Assembly: GCA_029263395.1 (NCBI GenBank)
Contig: JAJCXO010000263.1
Span: 1-64,000, forward strand
Direction: 5' to 3'
Source: Acidobacteriota bacterium
Lineage (GTDB): Bacteria > Acidobacteriota > Thermoanaerobaculia > Multivoradales > J023
DNA length: 64,000 bases
The notes under the pieces were generated by a model. That model was not told the DNA's origin. It made no database searches and saw nothing but the letters and a program-made list of their open reading frames with translations. A program made the translations under genes and the position numbers. Shown here piece by piece: positions 54,815 to 63,179 of this stretch. Numbering within the stretch: the stretch's first letter is position 1; the number at the start of each line of letters is the position of its first letter.

Positions 54815-56209
54815 TTACGGTTCGGCATTGCGCGGTAACTCCACGATAGCGAGATTCCCGCGGGTGGGTTGTTCCAGCGAACCCTTGGGCATCATCTCGA
54901 TCGACCCGCCATGGGCTTCGACGATACGCCAACACAGGTTGAGCCCAAGGCCATAACCTGAGCGGTGACCGCGCGCCGGGTCGAGTTTGACGAAGGGTTT
55001 GAAGATCTCTTCGCGATCTTCGGTGGCGATACCCGGGCCATCGTCCGACACCAGCAAACGCACCGTGTCGCCCGTCGTTTCGAGTTCCACGTCGACCGGG
55101 CGGCTGTCGGCCAACGAGAACTTGATGGCGTTGTCGACCAGGTTTTGGACGAGCAGGCGTACCAACTCGGCATCCGCCGGGACGATCAGCGGCTCTTCCG
55201 CGGATGAAAAGGTGACGCCGGGATCCGCTTCGGCGAAGGTGTCGACCACCCGTCGCACCACCGCAACGAGGTCGACCCGCTCGGTCACCAGACGATCCGC
55301 TCGGGCCCGCAGCCACTCGCGTTCGAGCAGCATCGAGATCAAGCTTTCCATCTCCCGCACATCGTTCTGGATCGTCTCGCGCTTGTCGTCCCGTGGATCT
55401 CCAGGCGGCAGCAGCTCGAGGGCCACTTTGATACGCGCCAGCGGCGAGCGCAGCTCATGGCTGACGTCCGCTAGCAGGCGCTCGCGATCGGCCACCATCT
55501 GTTCAACTTGTCCCGTCATCTGATTGAACGCAGTTGCCACTTGGCCGATCTCATCCATCCGCACTACCGGGACTTGCACCCCAAAATTGCCGGTCGCCAC
55601 CGATTCGACACCCTCGCGCAGCCCCTGCAACGGTCGCAGCAGACTGCGCTGAAACATGTAGGTTGCCCCGATCACCGGGATCAGCAGCAGCAGGTGGCCG
55701 TAGACCAGAGGGTCGTGCAACCGGGCAAAATGCCGGAGATTCCAGGAGAAGACTACGTTTTCCTCGGCCGAGCCGCCGTCCGTCGAAGCCTCTAGCGTTT
55801 CCTGAAACGAGCTGGCCGGCACGTCGACCTGGACGTAGCCGTGGATTCGACCCCGGATAGCATCTTCGGTGGTCGGCTCACCATACGCATTGAAAGCACG
55901 CTCCTGCTCGGCGGTCTGCACCCACAAAGCCACTTGATGATCGACGGCAATCGATCGCCAAAACTCCGGATCATCCGAGGCCAAGATCTGTCGCGCCAAG
56001 GACGTGCTGTAACCTCGGACCGTCCGCTCCATGGCTTCGTTGACCAACTTGCTGTTGATCAGGACGGTAAACAGCGCCGCCAGACCGGCAACCACTAGCG
56101 CGAGGGCCGCTGTGGAGGCAGTGAAACGAGAGAGCAGACTCGATGTTTTGATCGGCTTGCTTGGTCTGTATGTCGTCATCTTGGGTGTCGTCGTCTTGTG
56201 TTGTGTCAT
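54815..56209 (-). CDS. Sensor histidine kinase
   Basis: The start at 56209 overlaps the response-regulator stop (ATGA); a longer frame to 56245 exists but is not needed. The 464-residue kinase has two membrane segments (about 30-50 and 170-190) around a periplasmic sensor region. A HAMP domain follows, then the phosphoacceptor H251 in HELRSPLARIK and ATP-binding boxes (LVQNLVDNAIKFS, SDDGPGIATEDREEIF, GYGLGLNLC). It phosphorylates the adjacent regulator. Being last in the efflux operon, it probably senses the compound or the stress that the pump relieves. Confidence 0.95.
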   Translation of the reverse strand: MTQHKTTTPKMTTYRPSKPIKTSSLLSRFTASTAALALVVAGLAALFTVLINSKLVNEAMERTVRGYSTSLARQILASDDPEFWRSIAVDHQVALWVQTAEQERAFNAYGEPTTEDAIRGRIHGYVQVDVPASSFQETLEASTDGGSAEENVVFSWNLRHFARLHDPLVYGHLLLLIPVIGATYMFQRSLLRPLQGLREGVESVATGNFGVQVPVVRMDEIGQVATAFNQMTGQVEQMVADRERLLADVSHELRSPLARIKVALELLPPGDPRDDKRETIQNDVREMESLISMLLEREWLRARADRLVTERVDLVAVVRRVVDTFAEADPGVTFSSAEEPLIVPADAELVRLLVQNLVDNAIKFSLADSRPVDVELETTGDTVRLLVSDDGPGIATEDREEIFKPFVKLDPARGHRSGYGLGLNLCWRIVEAHGGSIEMMPKGSLEQPTRGNLAIVELPRNAEP

Positions 56210-56913
56210 CGAGTCGACCCCACAAACTGATAACCCGTGCGCCACACGGTTTTGATGAACCGTGGCGAGCGCGAGTCATCCCCCAGCTTTTGACGCAATC
56301 GACTGACCAGCATGTCGATCGAGCGATCGTAAACGTCGGCGTCAACCCCGCGCAGCTTGGTCAACAGCTGATCGCGGGACAACACACAGCCGCGGCTTTG
56401 CATGAAAAGATGGAGCAGGTCGAACTCGGTTGACGTCAGCTCGAGCTCGACACCGGCCAGGGAGCAAGTGCGACGCTCGGGCTCGAGGATCAGATCGCCA
56501 CAGGTTGCGATGTTCTGCTTGCTGAGCTGCCGTCGGTTATGTCGCTCCGACGCCCGTCGCAACACCGAGTCGATGCGGGCAACCAGTTCCCGGGGCTCGA
56601 AAGGTTTGGCCAGGTAATCATCCGCCCCGAGCTCGAGTCCGACGATACGATCCGTCACGTCACCACGAGCGGTCAACATGATGATCGGTAGGTCGTATTC
56701 GCGTCGAATCTCGCGACAGAGGCTCAACCCGTCCTGATCCGGCAGCATGATATCGAGGATCAATAGGTCGGGCGGTTGCCGTTGCAAGGTCCGTAGGCCC
56801 TCTGCTGCCGAGGTGGCGCAGGTCAAATGATGGCCGAATTTGCCGAGATATTCCTCGAGTAGACGGTTCAACCCGTCGTCATCATCGATGATCAGTAGGT
56901 TATGGCTTTGCAT
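56206..56913 (-). CDS. OmpR/PhoB-family response regulator
   Basis: The 235-residue protein has a receiver domain with the acidic cluster IIDDDDG, phosphoacceptor D54 in LLILDIMLP, and T/K switch residues (LTARGD, LAKPFEPREL). A C-terminal winged helix (LTSTEFDLLHLFMQSRGCVL) binds DNA. It is paired with the histidine kinase downstream and lies 47 bases after the permease gene, so all are one operon. Autoregulation of the operon is likely but no site was identified. Confidence 0.96.
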   Translation of the reverse strand: MQSHNLLIIDDDDGLNRLLEEYLGKFGHHLTCATSAAEGLRTLQRQPPDLLILDIMLPDQDGLSLCREIRREYDLPIIMLTARGDVTDRIVGLELGADDYLAKPFEPRELVARIDSVLRRASERHNRRQLSKQNIATCGDLILEPERRTCSLAGVELELTSTEFDLLHLFMQSRGCVLSRDQLLTKLRGVDADVYDRSIDMLVSRLRQKLGDDSRSPRFIKTVWRTGYQFVGSTR

Positions 56914-56960
56914 CTTGTGCTCTACTTTTCAAGGACCTGGTGGGGCATAGGGACTAGCTA

Positions 56961-58193
56961 TCAAGGACTATGCAGCGCCGCAATTGGGTCGAGGCGAGCG
57001 GCTCGCACGGCCGGGTAAGCGCCAAACACGATGGCGATCCCCAAACAGACTCCGAACGGAATCACTACCGATGCCCAGGTGAACGCTAGGTCCCAACGGC
57101 TTAAGTTTTCTCCGAAGTGGATCGCCGCCAAGCCCAGGCCGAGCCCAGCCAAGCCTCCCAATGCCGCCGTCATGATCGACTCACCAAGGAATTGCCACAG
57201 GATATCGCGTCGTCGAGCTCCCACCGCCAGCCGCAGACCAATTTCGCCGAAACGGTCGCGAACCGACAACAGCGATACCGCCAGCAGTCCGACGCCCCCC
57301 AGGCCCAAGGCCAACGCCGCTAGCCCGGCGATCAAACGCGAGAACGATCCGCCGGTCTGGCGCTGAGCGGTGAGCAGCCTGGTTTGATCGCGGATCACAA
57401 AATCGTCTGCAGCACCGGTGAGGTCCAGACCATGGCGACTCCGTAACAACGTTCGCAGATCACGCTCGACGCGTCCCAGGGCATCTTGTGTGCTTGCCTG
57501 GACGAAGATGCGATCGAGGTAGTCGACATCGAGCAGCCGACGTTGAGCGGTCGAGATCGGGATGATGATCTGGTCGTCTTCGAACGAGCCGTCCGGGCTG
57601 GTGCCCTTGGCCTGCAACAGTCCGATGATAGTGAAGGGCACACCACCGATCGTCAGCTGTTCACCGAGCGGCCATTCGCCCGAGAACAGCTCGCGGGTGA
57701 TGAACGCGCCAACCACCGCCACCCGTTGACGGTGGACGACGTCGAAGTCGTCGAGGAATCGGCCAACGACCATCGGATAGTTCTTGGCGTGCTGAAGGTC
57801 GGGGGTGCTGCCGATGATGCTGGTGGACAGCACCTGACCGTCGTAGAACAAGGTCTTGGCACCACTGGCGATGGGCGCGGCACGTTCGAGCCCCGAGATT
57901 TGGTCACGGATCGCCTGCCAATCCGACAACTCGAGGGTTTCGAATGGTCGGCTACCGCCACGCAAGACGTCGGTTTCAGTGCGGCCGGCGTTGACCACCA
58001 GCAGATTGCGCCCTTGCTGCTCGAGCGTCGCCTGCAAGGCACGTTCGGCTCCCGCGCCGAGGGCCACCAGCAAGGCAACCGCCGCCACCCCGATGGCCAA
58101 GCCGCTGACCGCCAGCAGCGTCCGCCCCCGTTCGCGCCAGATTGCGAGCGCCGCCGGCTTCAAGGCCCTGCGCCACGCCCTTCGTCTCATCAT
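56961..58193 (-). CDS. MacB/FtsX-type ABC permease
   Basis: The 410-residue protein has one N-terminal helix (LLAVSGLAIGVAAVALLVALG), a periplasmic MacB-type core of about 200 residues (VVNAGRTETDVLRGGSRPF), and three C-terminal helices (LAALALGLGGVGLLAVSLLS onwards). This is the FtsX/MacB fold without its own ATPase. Its start overlaps the stop of the other permease gene. The pair likely form a heterodimer driven by the ATPase at 59395-60123. Confidence 0.93.
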   Translation of the reverse strand: MMRRRAWRRALKPAALAIWRERGRTLLAVSGLAIGVAAVALLVALGAGAERALQATLEQQGRNLLVVNAGRTETDVLRGGSRPFETLELSDWQAIRDQISGLERAAPIASGAKTLFYDGQVLSTSIIGSTPDLQHAKNYPMVVGRFLDDFDVVHRQRVAVVGAFITRELFSGEWPLGEQLTIGGVPFTIIGLLQAKGTSPDGSFEDDQIIIPISTAQRRLLDVDYLDRIFVQASTQDALGRVERDLRTLLRSRHGLDLTGAADDFVIRDQTRLLTAQRQTGGSFSRLIAGLAALALGLGGVGLLAVSLLSVRDRFGEIGLRLAVGARRRDILWQFLGESIMTAALGGLAGLGLGLAAIHFGENLSRWDLAFTWASVVIPFGVCLGIAIVFGAYPAVRAARLDPIAALHSP

Positions 58194-59398
58194 TTCAACG
58201 CGGCCACCGGATCGAGTCGAGCGGCTCGTCGTGCCGGCAGGACCCCGGCCAAGATGCCGACGAAAGATGCGGCCAGCAGGGCGAGGATCACGGTCTCGGC
58301 GGTCAACGACATCGGGATCTGGAAACGGCGCGAAGCCACCGTAATTGCAGCCAGGCCAATGCCGAGGCCCGCCAGGGCCGAGATCAACGTTACGACCACC
58401 GCTTCGGCGATAAATTGCCAGCTGATCTGACGGTCCGAAGCGCCCACCGCCTTGCGCAACCCAATTTCGGCAATCCGCTGGCGGACACTCATCAGCATCA
58501 CATTGGCGATCACCATCGCCGCCACCAATAGGGCCACACCCGCGGCGGCGGGTAAGAAGACCTGCAACACGCGGTTGGCCTGCTGCACCATTCGTCGCAC
58601 CAGGGCCGGTGTCGTGACTGCAAAATCGTTGCGCTCGCCGTCCACCAACGCATGACGCTCGCGCAAGATGTCGGTGATGCGATCGGCGATCTCCTCGGTC
58701 TGATCCGGGTCGTCAACCACCAATTTGGCGGCGAGGATGTAATCGACCCTTTTCATGCGCCGCATCAACGTAGTGATCGGTACCTGGATCTCGTAGTCGC
58801 GATCTTCCCCATGTGGGTCGATGCCGTAGGGTTCGAGCACTCCAATCACTTGCAACGGCACTGTGCCGGCGTGGATCTGTTGACCGACCGGATCCTCGTC
58901 GCCAAACAGAGCTGCCGCTGCTTTGGTGCCGATCAGCGCCACTCGAGCGGCATCGCGCACGTCGTTTTCACTGAAAAACTCGCCCGCGGTGACGCTACGA
59001 TTCCACACTCGTTCTGCTTGGTGCGAATAGCCGTAAACGGTCATCTGCCGGACTTCACCTTGGTAGCGGACGTCTTGAGCGTTGATGATTTGTATCGGGT
59101 CCCAAGCAATGACCTCGTCGAGCTCGGCGGCAATTGCTTCGATGTCGACCACTTCGAGGGTGGCGATCGGGCCGGTGTGTGACGGGCCCATCATGCCGCG
59201 AGCGGAGATCATCAGGCTCGACGCGCTGAACATTCGGCTGATGCTGTCGAGCATTTTCTGCTCGGCGCCGTCACCCATAGCCCGAGCGACGACAAGCGCC
59301 GCCACCCCCAACACGATGCCGAGGCTCATCAGAACGCTGCGCAACTTGGAACGGACCAGCGTGTGCCAAATACTCTTGGCCAGTAGTTTGTGGTTCAT
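58190..59398 (-). CDS. MacB/FtsX-type ABC permease (second copy)
   Basis: The 402-residue protein has the same layout: SVLMSLGIVLGVAALVVARA, a periplasmic core (ISARGMMGPSHTG) and three helices (VFLPAAAGVALLVAAMVIAN). It overlaps the next gene at its 3' end and the ATPase gene at its 5' end, both by ATGA. Two non-identical permeases suggest a heterodimer of the MacB/LolCDE kind, where energy from the cytoplasm drives work in the periplasm. Confidence 0.93.
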   Translation of the reverse strand: MNHKLLAKSIWHTLVRSKLRSVLMSLGIVLGVAALVVARAMGDGAEQKMLDSISRMFSASSLMISARGMMGPSHTGPIATLEVVDIEAIAAELDEVIAWDPIQIINAQDVRYQGEVRQMTVYGYSHQAERVWNRSVTAGEFFSENDVRDAARVALIGTKAAAALFGDEDPVGQQIHAGTVPLQVIGVLEPYGIDPHGEDRDYEIQVPITTLMRRMKRVDYILAAKLVVDDPDQTEEIADRITDILRERHALVDGERNDFAVTTPALVRRMVQQANRVLQVFLPAAAGVALLVAAMVIANVMLMSVRQRIAEIGLRKAVGASDRQISWQFIAEAVVVTLISALAGLGIGLAAITVASRRFQIPMSLTAETVILALLAASFVGILAGVLPARRAARLDPVAALK

Positions 59399-60123
59399 AG
59401 TCGGTCTCCCGATGTCCTATCGTCCCCAGACTTCACTCCGTCTTCAGACTTCATCAAGTCTCCAGGCGTCACTTGGCCATCTTCAATGTGGAGAATCCGC
59501 GACGCCAGCCGGGCCAGTTCGGGATTGTGGGTGTTGAAGAGGATCGTTCGCCCGTCCTCATGGAGCTCTCGAAACAGTCCCATGACGCCCTCGCCTGCAC
59601 TGCGATCGAGATTGCCGGTGGGTTCGTCCGCCAGGATCAAGTCGGGCTTGGTGACCAACGCCCTTGCAATGGCGACGCGCTGTTGTTGGCCGCCAGAGAG
59701 TTCGTTCGGGTAGTGCGTCATGCGGTCTTCAAGTCCTACCTGGCGCAGTGCCGCCATTGCCCGCGCCGTCGGATCCTCGACGTCGTCGGCATAGGTTAGG
59801 GGTAATTCGACATTCTCGATTGCCGACGCTCGCGGCAGCAGGTGGAACTGTTGAAAGACAAAGCCGATCTTGCGGTTGCGCAATTGGGCGAGCGCGTCGG
59901 ACGGAAGCCCAGCAACCGAAGTGTCTGCCAGTTCATAGCTGCCAGCATCGGGGCGATCGAGCAAACCCAGTAAGTTCATCAGTGTGCTTTTGCCGGCCCC
60001 CGAAGGGCCGACTACCGCGATCAGCTCGCCGGTCTCGATGTCGAGATCGATACCCTTCAAGACCTCGAGCCGAGGCCCATCGGGGCGTTGGAACGATTTA
60101 CAGATCTTGCGCATTCGAATCAT
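59395..60123 (-). CDS. ABC ATPase of the LolD/MacB-type exporter
   Basis: The 242-residue protein has Walker A GPSGAGKST at 39-47, Q-loop, signature LSGGQQQRVAIARAL, Walker B LILADEPTGNLD and the switch histidine NTHNPEL. All are typical of MacB/LolD ATPases. It energises the two permeases downstream and overlaps the first by four bases. The 263-base gap to the adaptor gene upstream contains palindromes, so a separate promoter for the ATPase-permease-regulator part is possible. Confidence 0.95.
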   Translation of the reverse strand: MIRMRKICKSFQRPDGPRLEVLKGIDLDIETGELIAVVGPSGAGKSTLMNLLGLLDRPDAGSYELADTSVAGLPSDALAQLRNRKIGFVFQQFHLLPRASAIENVELPLTYADDVEDPTARAMAALRQVGLEDRMTHYPNELSGGQQQRVAIARALVTKPDLILADEPTGNLDRSAGEGVMGLFRELHEDGRTILFNTHNPELARLASRILHIEDGQVTPGDLMKSEDGVKSGDDRTSGDRL

Positions 60124-60386
60124 GGTTTTTGCTCCCTATTCTCACCATCGATATCTGTGTGATGGTTTGCAGGTGTTCTTGGATAGATCCGGCTGAAGGA
60201 GGGAGGCCTCGTGGAGCGAGCAAGCAGCGAGCGTGTTTGAGCTGGGATGCTCTTGGCTTCTCGGTTTAGCTGGAATCCTCAGGACTTAGGCAACTCGTAA
60301 GGGATCCCGCGAGTTTTCGGAGCTGCTGCGCAGCCCACGAGGTCAACCGAAATCGATGGAAGCTAGCCTCATCAGGCGTGAGGTTT
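60124..60386. other. Gap between adaptor and ATPase genes with palindromes
   Basis: AACTCG/CGAGTT (60292-60297 with 60310-60315) encloses GGGATCCC, and a GCTGC/GCAGC hairpin lies at 60322-60334. No gene is seen. The gap splits an otherwise tight operon, so it may hold an internal promoter or processing site. Confidence 0.4.
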
Positions 60387-61436
60387 TCAACTGGGATGGA
60401 GACGGAGGAGATCCCCTTCGTCCAGGCCTGTCACAATTTCCACCGCCTGGTCCGTGCGCCAGCCACTGGTGACTTCTTGTTCGATCCACTCGCCGGCACG
60501 CTGCACGGTGACAAATTGGCGACCGTCGCGGCGGTGCAACGCCTTGCGCGGTACCGTCAGCACGTCGTCACGACGCTCGAGTTCGATGCGCAACCGGGCG
60601 GTCATTTCAGGGCGTAAGACAACGTCGCTATCGGTTTCGAAAGTCAGTACAATCACATAGTTGACGACACTGTTCTGCAATTCGGCTTTGGGTTCGATGG
60701 CGGTGACCGTGGCGGCAAAGTTGCGCTGGGGATAGGTGTCAACGGTGAACGCCGCCACTTGGCCGACCCGCACCCGGCCAATATCGGTTTCGTCGACAAA
60801 TGCCCGCACCTCGAGCTGATCCAGATCGATGATGGTGACAAACTCTGGCGACGCAAAACTGGCGGCCACGGTTTCACCCTCGCGGGTGGTTACCTCCGCG
60901 ATCACTCCACGGATCGGCGCCACGATGCGGGTGTAACCACGCTGGATCTCGGCTGAAGCGAGCTGCGCTTGGCGTTTCTTGACCCGTGCCTCGGCCACGG
61001 TTAGGGCCCGCTGAGCCTGTTCGAGTTCCCGCTTCGGCACGATCCCTTCGTCCGCCAGTTGTTGTGCGCGCTGGAAGTCGCCTCGGGCTTCGTCCCGTTC
61101 GGCTTGGGCCACCGCCAGCTCTGCTGTCGCTTGGTCGATTTCGGCGTCGAGCACGCTGGCGTCGAGCTGTGCCAGCAGGTCGCCGGCTTCTACCGCGTCT
61201 CCCACCTGCACCGGCAGTCGCTCGACTCGACCCGAAACCCGCGACCCGACCACAATCTCGGCGCCGACTACGGGTCGGATCACCCCCGTTGCCGTCACCG
61301 TACGATCGAGCGTGCCGCGGTCGACCCGGGTCGTCTCATAGGCGGCCTCGGCGGTGATGTCGTCCCGTTGCCACCACAGGGCGGTTGCCAGGGTGATCAA
61401 CATCGCCGTGCCAAATCCAATCTGTGTCTTACTCAT
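60387..61436 (-). CDS. MacA/HlyD-type membrane fusion (periplasmic adaptor) protein
   Basis: The ATG at 61436 follows GAGGA; a longer frame to 61460 is not needed. The 349-residue protein has one N-terminal helix (IGFGTAMLITLATALWW) and a barrel-lipoyl region (VVGSRVSGRVERLPVQVGDA). Next come a coiled-coil hairpin (about 95-165, Ala/Gln/Glu-rich) and a second lipoyl half with a membrane-proximal domain. It connects the ABC exporter to the outer membrane, acting with a TolC-like channel not present here. Confidence 0.94.
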   Translation of the reverse strand: MSKTQIGFGTAMLITLATALWWQRDDITAEAAYETTRVDRGTLDRTVTATGVIRPVVGAEIVVGSRVSGRVERLPVQVGDAVEAGDLLAQLDASVLDAEIDQATAELAVAQAERDEARGDFQRAQQLADEGIVPKRELEQAQRALTVAEARVKKRQAQLASAEIQRGYTRIVAPIRGVIAEVTTREGETVAASFASPEFVTIIDLDQLEVRAFVDETDIGRVRVGQVAAFTVDTYPQRNFAATVTAIEPKAELQNSVVNYVIVLTFETDSDVVLRPEMTARLRIELERRDDVLTVPRKALHRRDGRQFVTVQRAGEWIEQEVTSGWRTDQAVEIVTGLDEGDLLRLHPS

Positions 61437-61554
61437 CGCATCCTCGGGGCAGTGATTCAACTCGGGCGTACTGCCCGGTCACTGTGACCCTAGCGAGGAG
61501 ATGTCGTCTGGATTTGACGACTTGTCACAGGATGTAACGTCTTGGCTTCATCGC

Positions 61555-61614
61555 TGAGTCGCCACTCAATGAGTCGCCACTCAGTGAGTCTGGACTCAGT
61601 GAGTCGTAACTCTG
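61555..61614. repeat. Four 15-bp palindromic tandem repeats between divergent genes
   Basis: TGAGTCGCCACTCAA, TGAGTCGCCACTCAG, TGAGTCTGGACTCAG and TGAGTCGTAACTCTG run without a gap (61555-61569, 61570-61584, 61585-61599, 61600-61614). Each contains GAGT-N4-ACTC and the joints form ACTCA-G-TGAGT palindromes. The array ends 29 bases before the ATPase start. It is a candidate operator cluster. Confidence 0.9.
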
Positions 61615-61643
61615 TAAGATGGATAGGTGAAGGAGACTGAGTC

Positions 61644-63032
61644 ATGAGCGACTTCATCGGTCGCAGTAAAGAACTGCAGACCCTCACCGCAGAGTGGGAC
61701 TCGACCCAAAGTGGCTTCGTGCCGATCTATGGGCGCCGCCGAGTGGGTAAAAGCGAGTTGATCCTGCGCTTTCTGCAAGACAAGCCTGCGCTTTACTACG
61801 TCGGTAAGCGAGCGCCCGAAGAGCTTCAGCTCCGGGAGTTCTTGCAAGTCGCCGCAACGGTTGTTGACGAGCCTCTGCTGGCGACCTATCCAGCCAGCGG
61901 CTGGGCCGATGCGATCGATGCTGTGTTGGCCCGCAGGCGCCAAGGTGAAAAGCTGGTTTTGGCGCTCGACGAGTTTCAGTGGATCGTCGAGGCCAGTCCC
62001 GAACTGCCATCGATCTTGCAAGAACGGTGGGATCGTGACTGGCAACATTCGGGAAACGTCCTGTTGATTCTCTGCGGCTCCTATGTTGGATTCATGGAGC
62101 GCGAAGTGCTGGGGCACAAAAGTCCGCTGTTTGGTCGGCGGACAGCCCAGATCCTCCTGCGTCCCTTCGACTATCGGGAGGCTGGAGCGTTCCACCCCAA
62201 CTACTCGTTGGTTGATCGGGCACGGACGTACTTTCTCTGCGGCGGGGTTCCCTTCTACCTTCGGAGGTTTTCGCAACGACAGTCGTTCGAGATCAACCTC
62301 ACCCACCAGTTGCTCGACGAGCATGCGGCCCTCCATCGCGAACCGGACTTCCTGCTGCGGGAAGAGCTGCGCGAAACCGAGAGTTATTATGCCGTGTTGT
62401 TAGCGATCGCCGACGGTTACAAGAAGGCGAGCGACATCGCCCGTGTCAGTGGGATACCTCCCGGCAGCCTGCCCTACTACCTCAAACAGCTCACCGAGCT
62501 CGGCTACGTCGCCCGGAGATACCCGCTGACCGGGGGCGACCGAAACCCTCGCAGTGTCCGCTACGACCTCGACGATCCGTTGCTGCGGTTCTGGTTTCGC
62601 TTCGTCTTTCCGCAGCAGAGTCAAATTCGGCGACTCGGTCCCGAGCGGGCCTTCAGCGAACGCATCAAACCTCAGCTCGAGGCTTATCTCGGGCAGTGCT
62701 TCGAGCGTCTTTGCCGCGAAGCGTTACCCTGGATCTACGAACGCGAGGGAGTCCAAGCCGCTTACGAAATCGGAGAGTTCTGGTCCAAGCAGGTTCAGAT
62801 CGATGTTGTGGGATGGTGCGCCGATGGCTGGACAGACCTCGGTGAATGCAAGTGGGGAACGGTGAAGTCGGCTGCCGGACTGGAGCGTGAGTTGGCCCAG
62901 AAAGTCGAAAACTACCCGAACCCACGCAACGCAACCCTCGGCCAACGAGTGTTCACCCGCCGGCCGAGGCCGGGTAAGTCCGATCGTTCGTCGAGTACCC
63001 TGTGGCATTCTTTGGAGGATCTTTACGTTTGA
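61644..63032 (+). CDS. AAA ATPase fused to a DUF234/PD-(D/E)xK nuclease-like domain
   Basis: The ATG at 61644 follows AAGGAGAC. The 462-residue protein has Walker A GRRRVGKS at 30-37, Walker B LVLALDEFQWI (about 109-117), and LILCGSYVGFMEREVLG as sensor. A winged-helix segment follows (KKASDIARVSGIPPGSLPYY, about 265-285). The C-terminal domain contains VQIDVVGWCADGWTDLGECK; the D...ExK pattern matches PD-(D/E)xK nucleases, as expected of DUF234. These ATPases are common in archaea and mobile regions and of unknown function. No toxin, restriction or transposase partner is adjacent. It stands alone between a palindromic array and a composite inverted repeat. Confidence 0.9.
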   Translation: MSDFIGRSKELQTLTAEWDSTQSGFVPIYGRRRVGKSELILRFLQDKPALYYVGKRAPEELQLREFLQVAATVVDEPLLATYPASGWADAIDAVLARRRQGEKLVLALDEFQWIVEASPELPSILQERWDRDWQHSGNVLLILCGSYVGFMEREVLGHKSPLFGRRTAQILLRPFDYREAGAFHPNYSLVDRARTYFLCGGVPFYLRRFSQRQSFEINLTHQLLDEHAALHREPDFLLREELRETESYYAVLLAIADGYKKASDIARVSGIPPGSLPYYLKQLTELGYVARRYPLTGGDRNPRSVRYDLDDPLLRFWFRFVFPQQSQIRRLGPERAFSERIKPQLEAYLGQCFERLCREALPWIYEREGVQAAYEIGEFWSKQVQIDVVGWCADGWTDLGECKWGTVKSAAGLERELAQKVENYPNPRNATLGQRVFTRRPRPGKSDRSSSTLWHSLEDLYV

Positions 63033-63057
63033 GATCCGGTTTGGTCATCGCCCCTGC

Positions 63058-63178
63058 CGCCCCGGGTTGACACCCGAGGCAATCGGATGGCGCCCTCCGG
63101 GCTCAAGAGTTCGGAGTCTGTCAATCAGAGCCCGTAGGGCGACACGCGGTAGCCCAGGGTGTAAACCCTGGGTGCTGG
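63058..63178. repeat. Composite palindromic (BIME/REP-like) element
   Basis: Two arms of about 48 bases (63058-63105 and 63129-63177) are imperfect inverted copies around a 24-base centre. Each arm has its own hairpins: GCCCCGGGT/ACCCGAGGC (63059-63080) and GCCC-TCC-GGGC on the left; GCCC-GTA-GGGC (63130-63140) and CCCAGGGT-GTAA-ACCCTGGG on the right. It lies between convergent genes. It resembles bacterial interspersed mosaic elements but its family is not known to me. Confidence 0.75.
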
Positions 63179-63179
63179 T

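Noticed and set aside
54282-54838. Repeat-derived coding frames of 114-150 residues on both strands across the satellite
   Set aside because: The frames exist because 42 is divisible by three; the 41-base units break the pattern, there is no ribosome site, and the two strands cannot both be real.
61490-61687. Minus-strand 65-residue frame with LTExR repeats
   Set aside because: The amino acid repeat is produced by the 15-bp palindromic DNA repeat; no ribosome site or family was seen.
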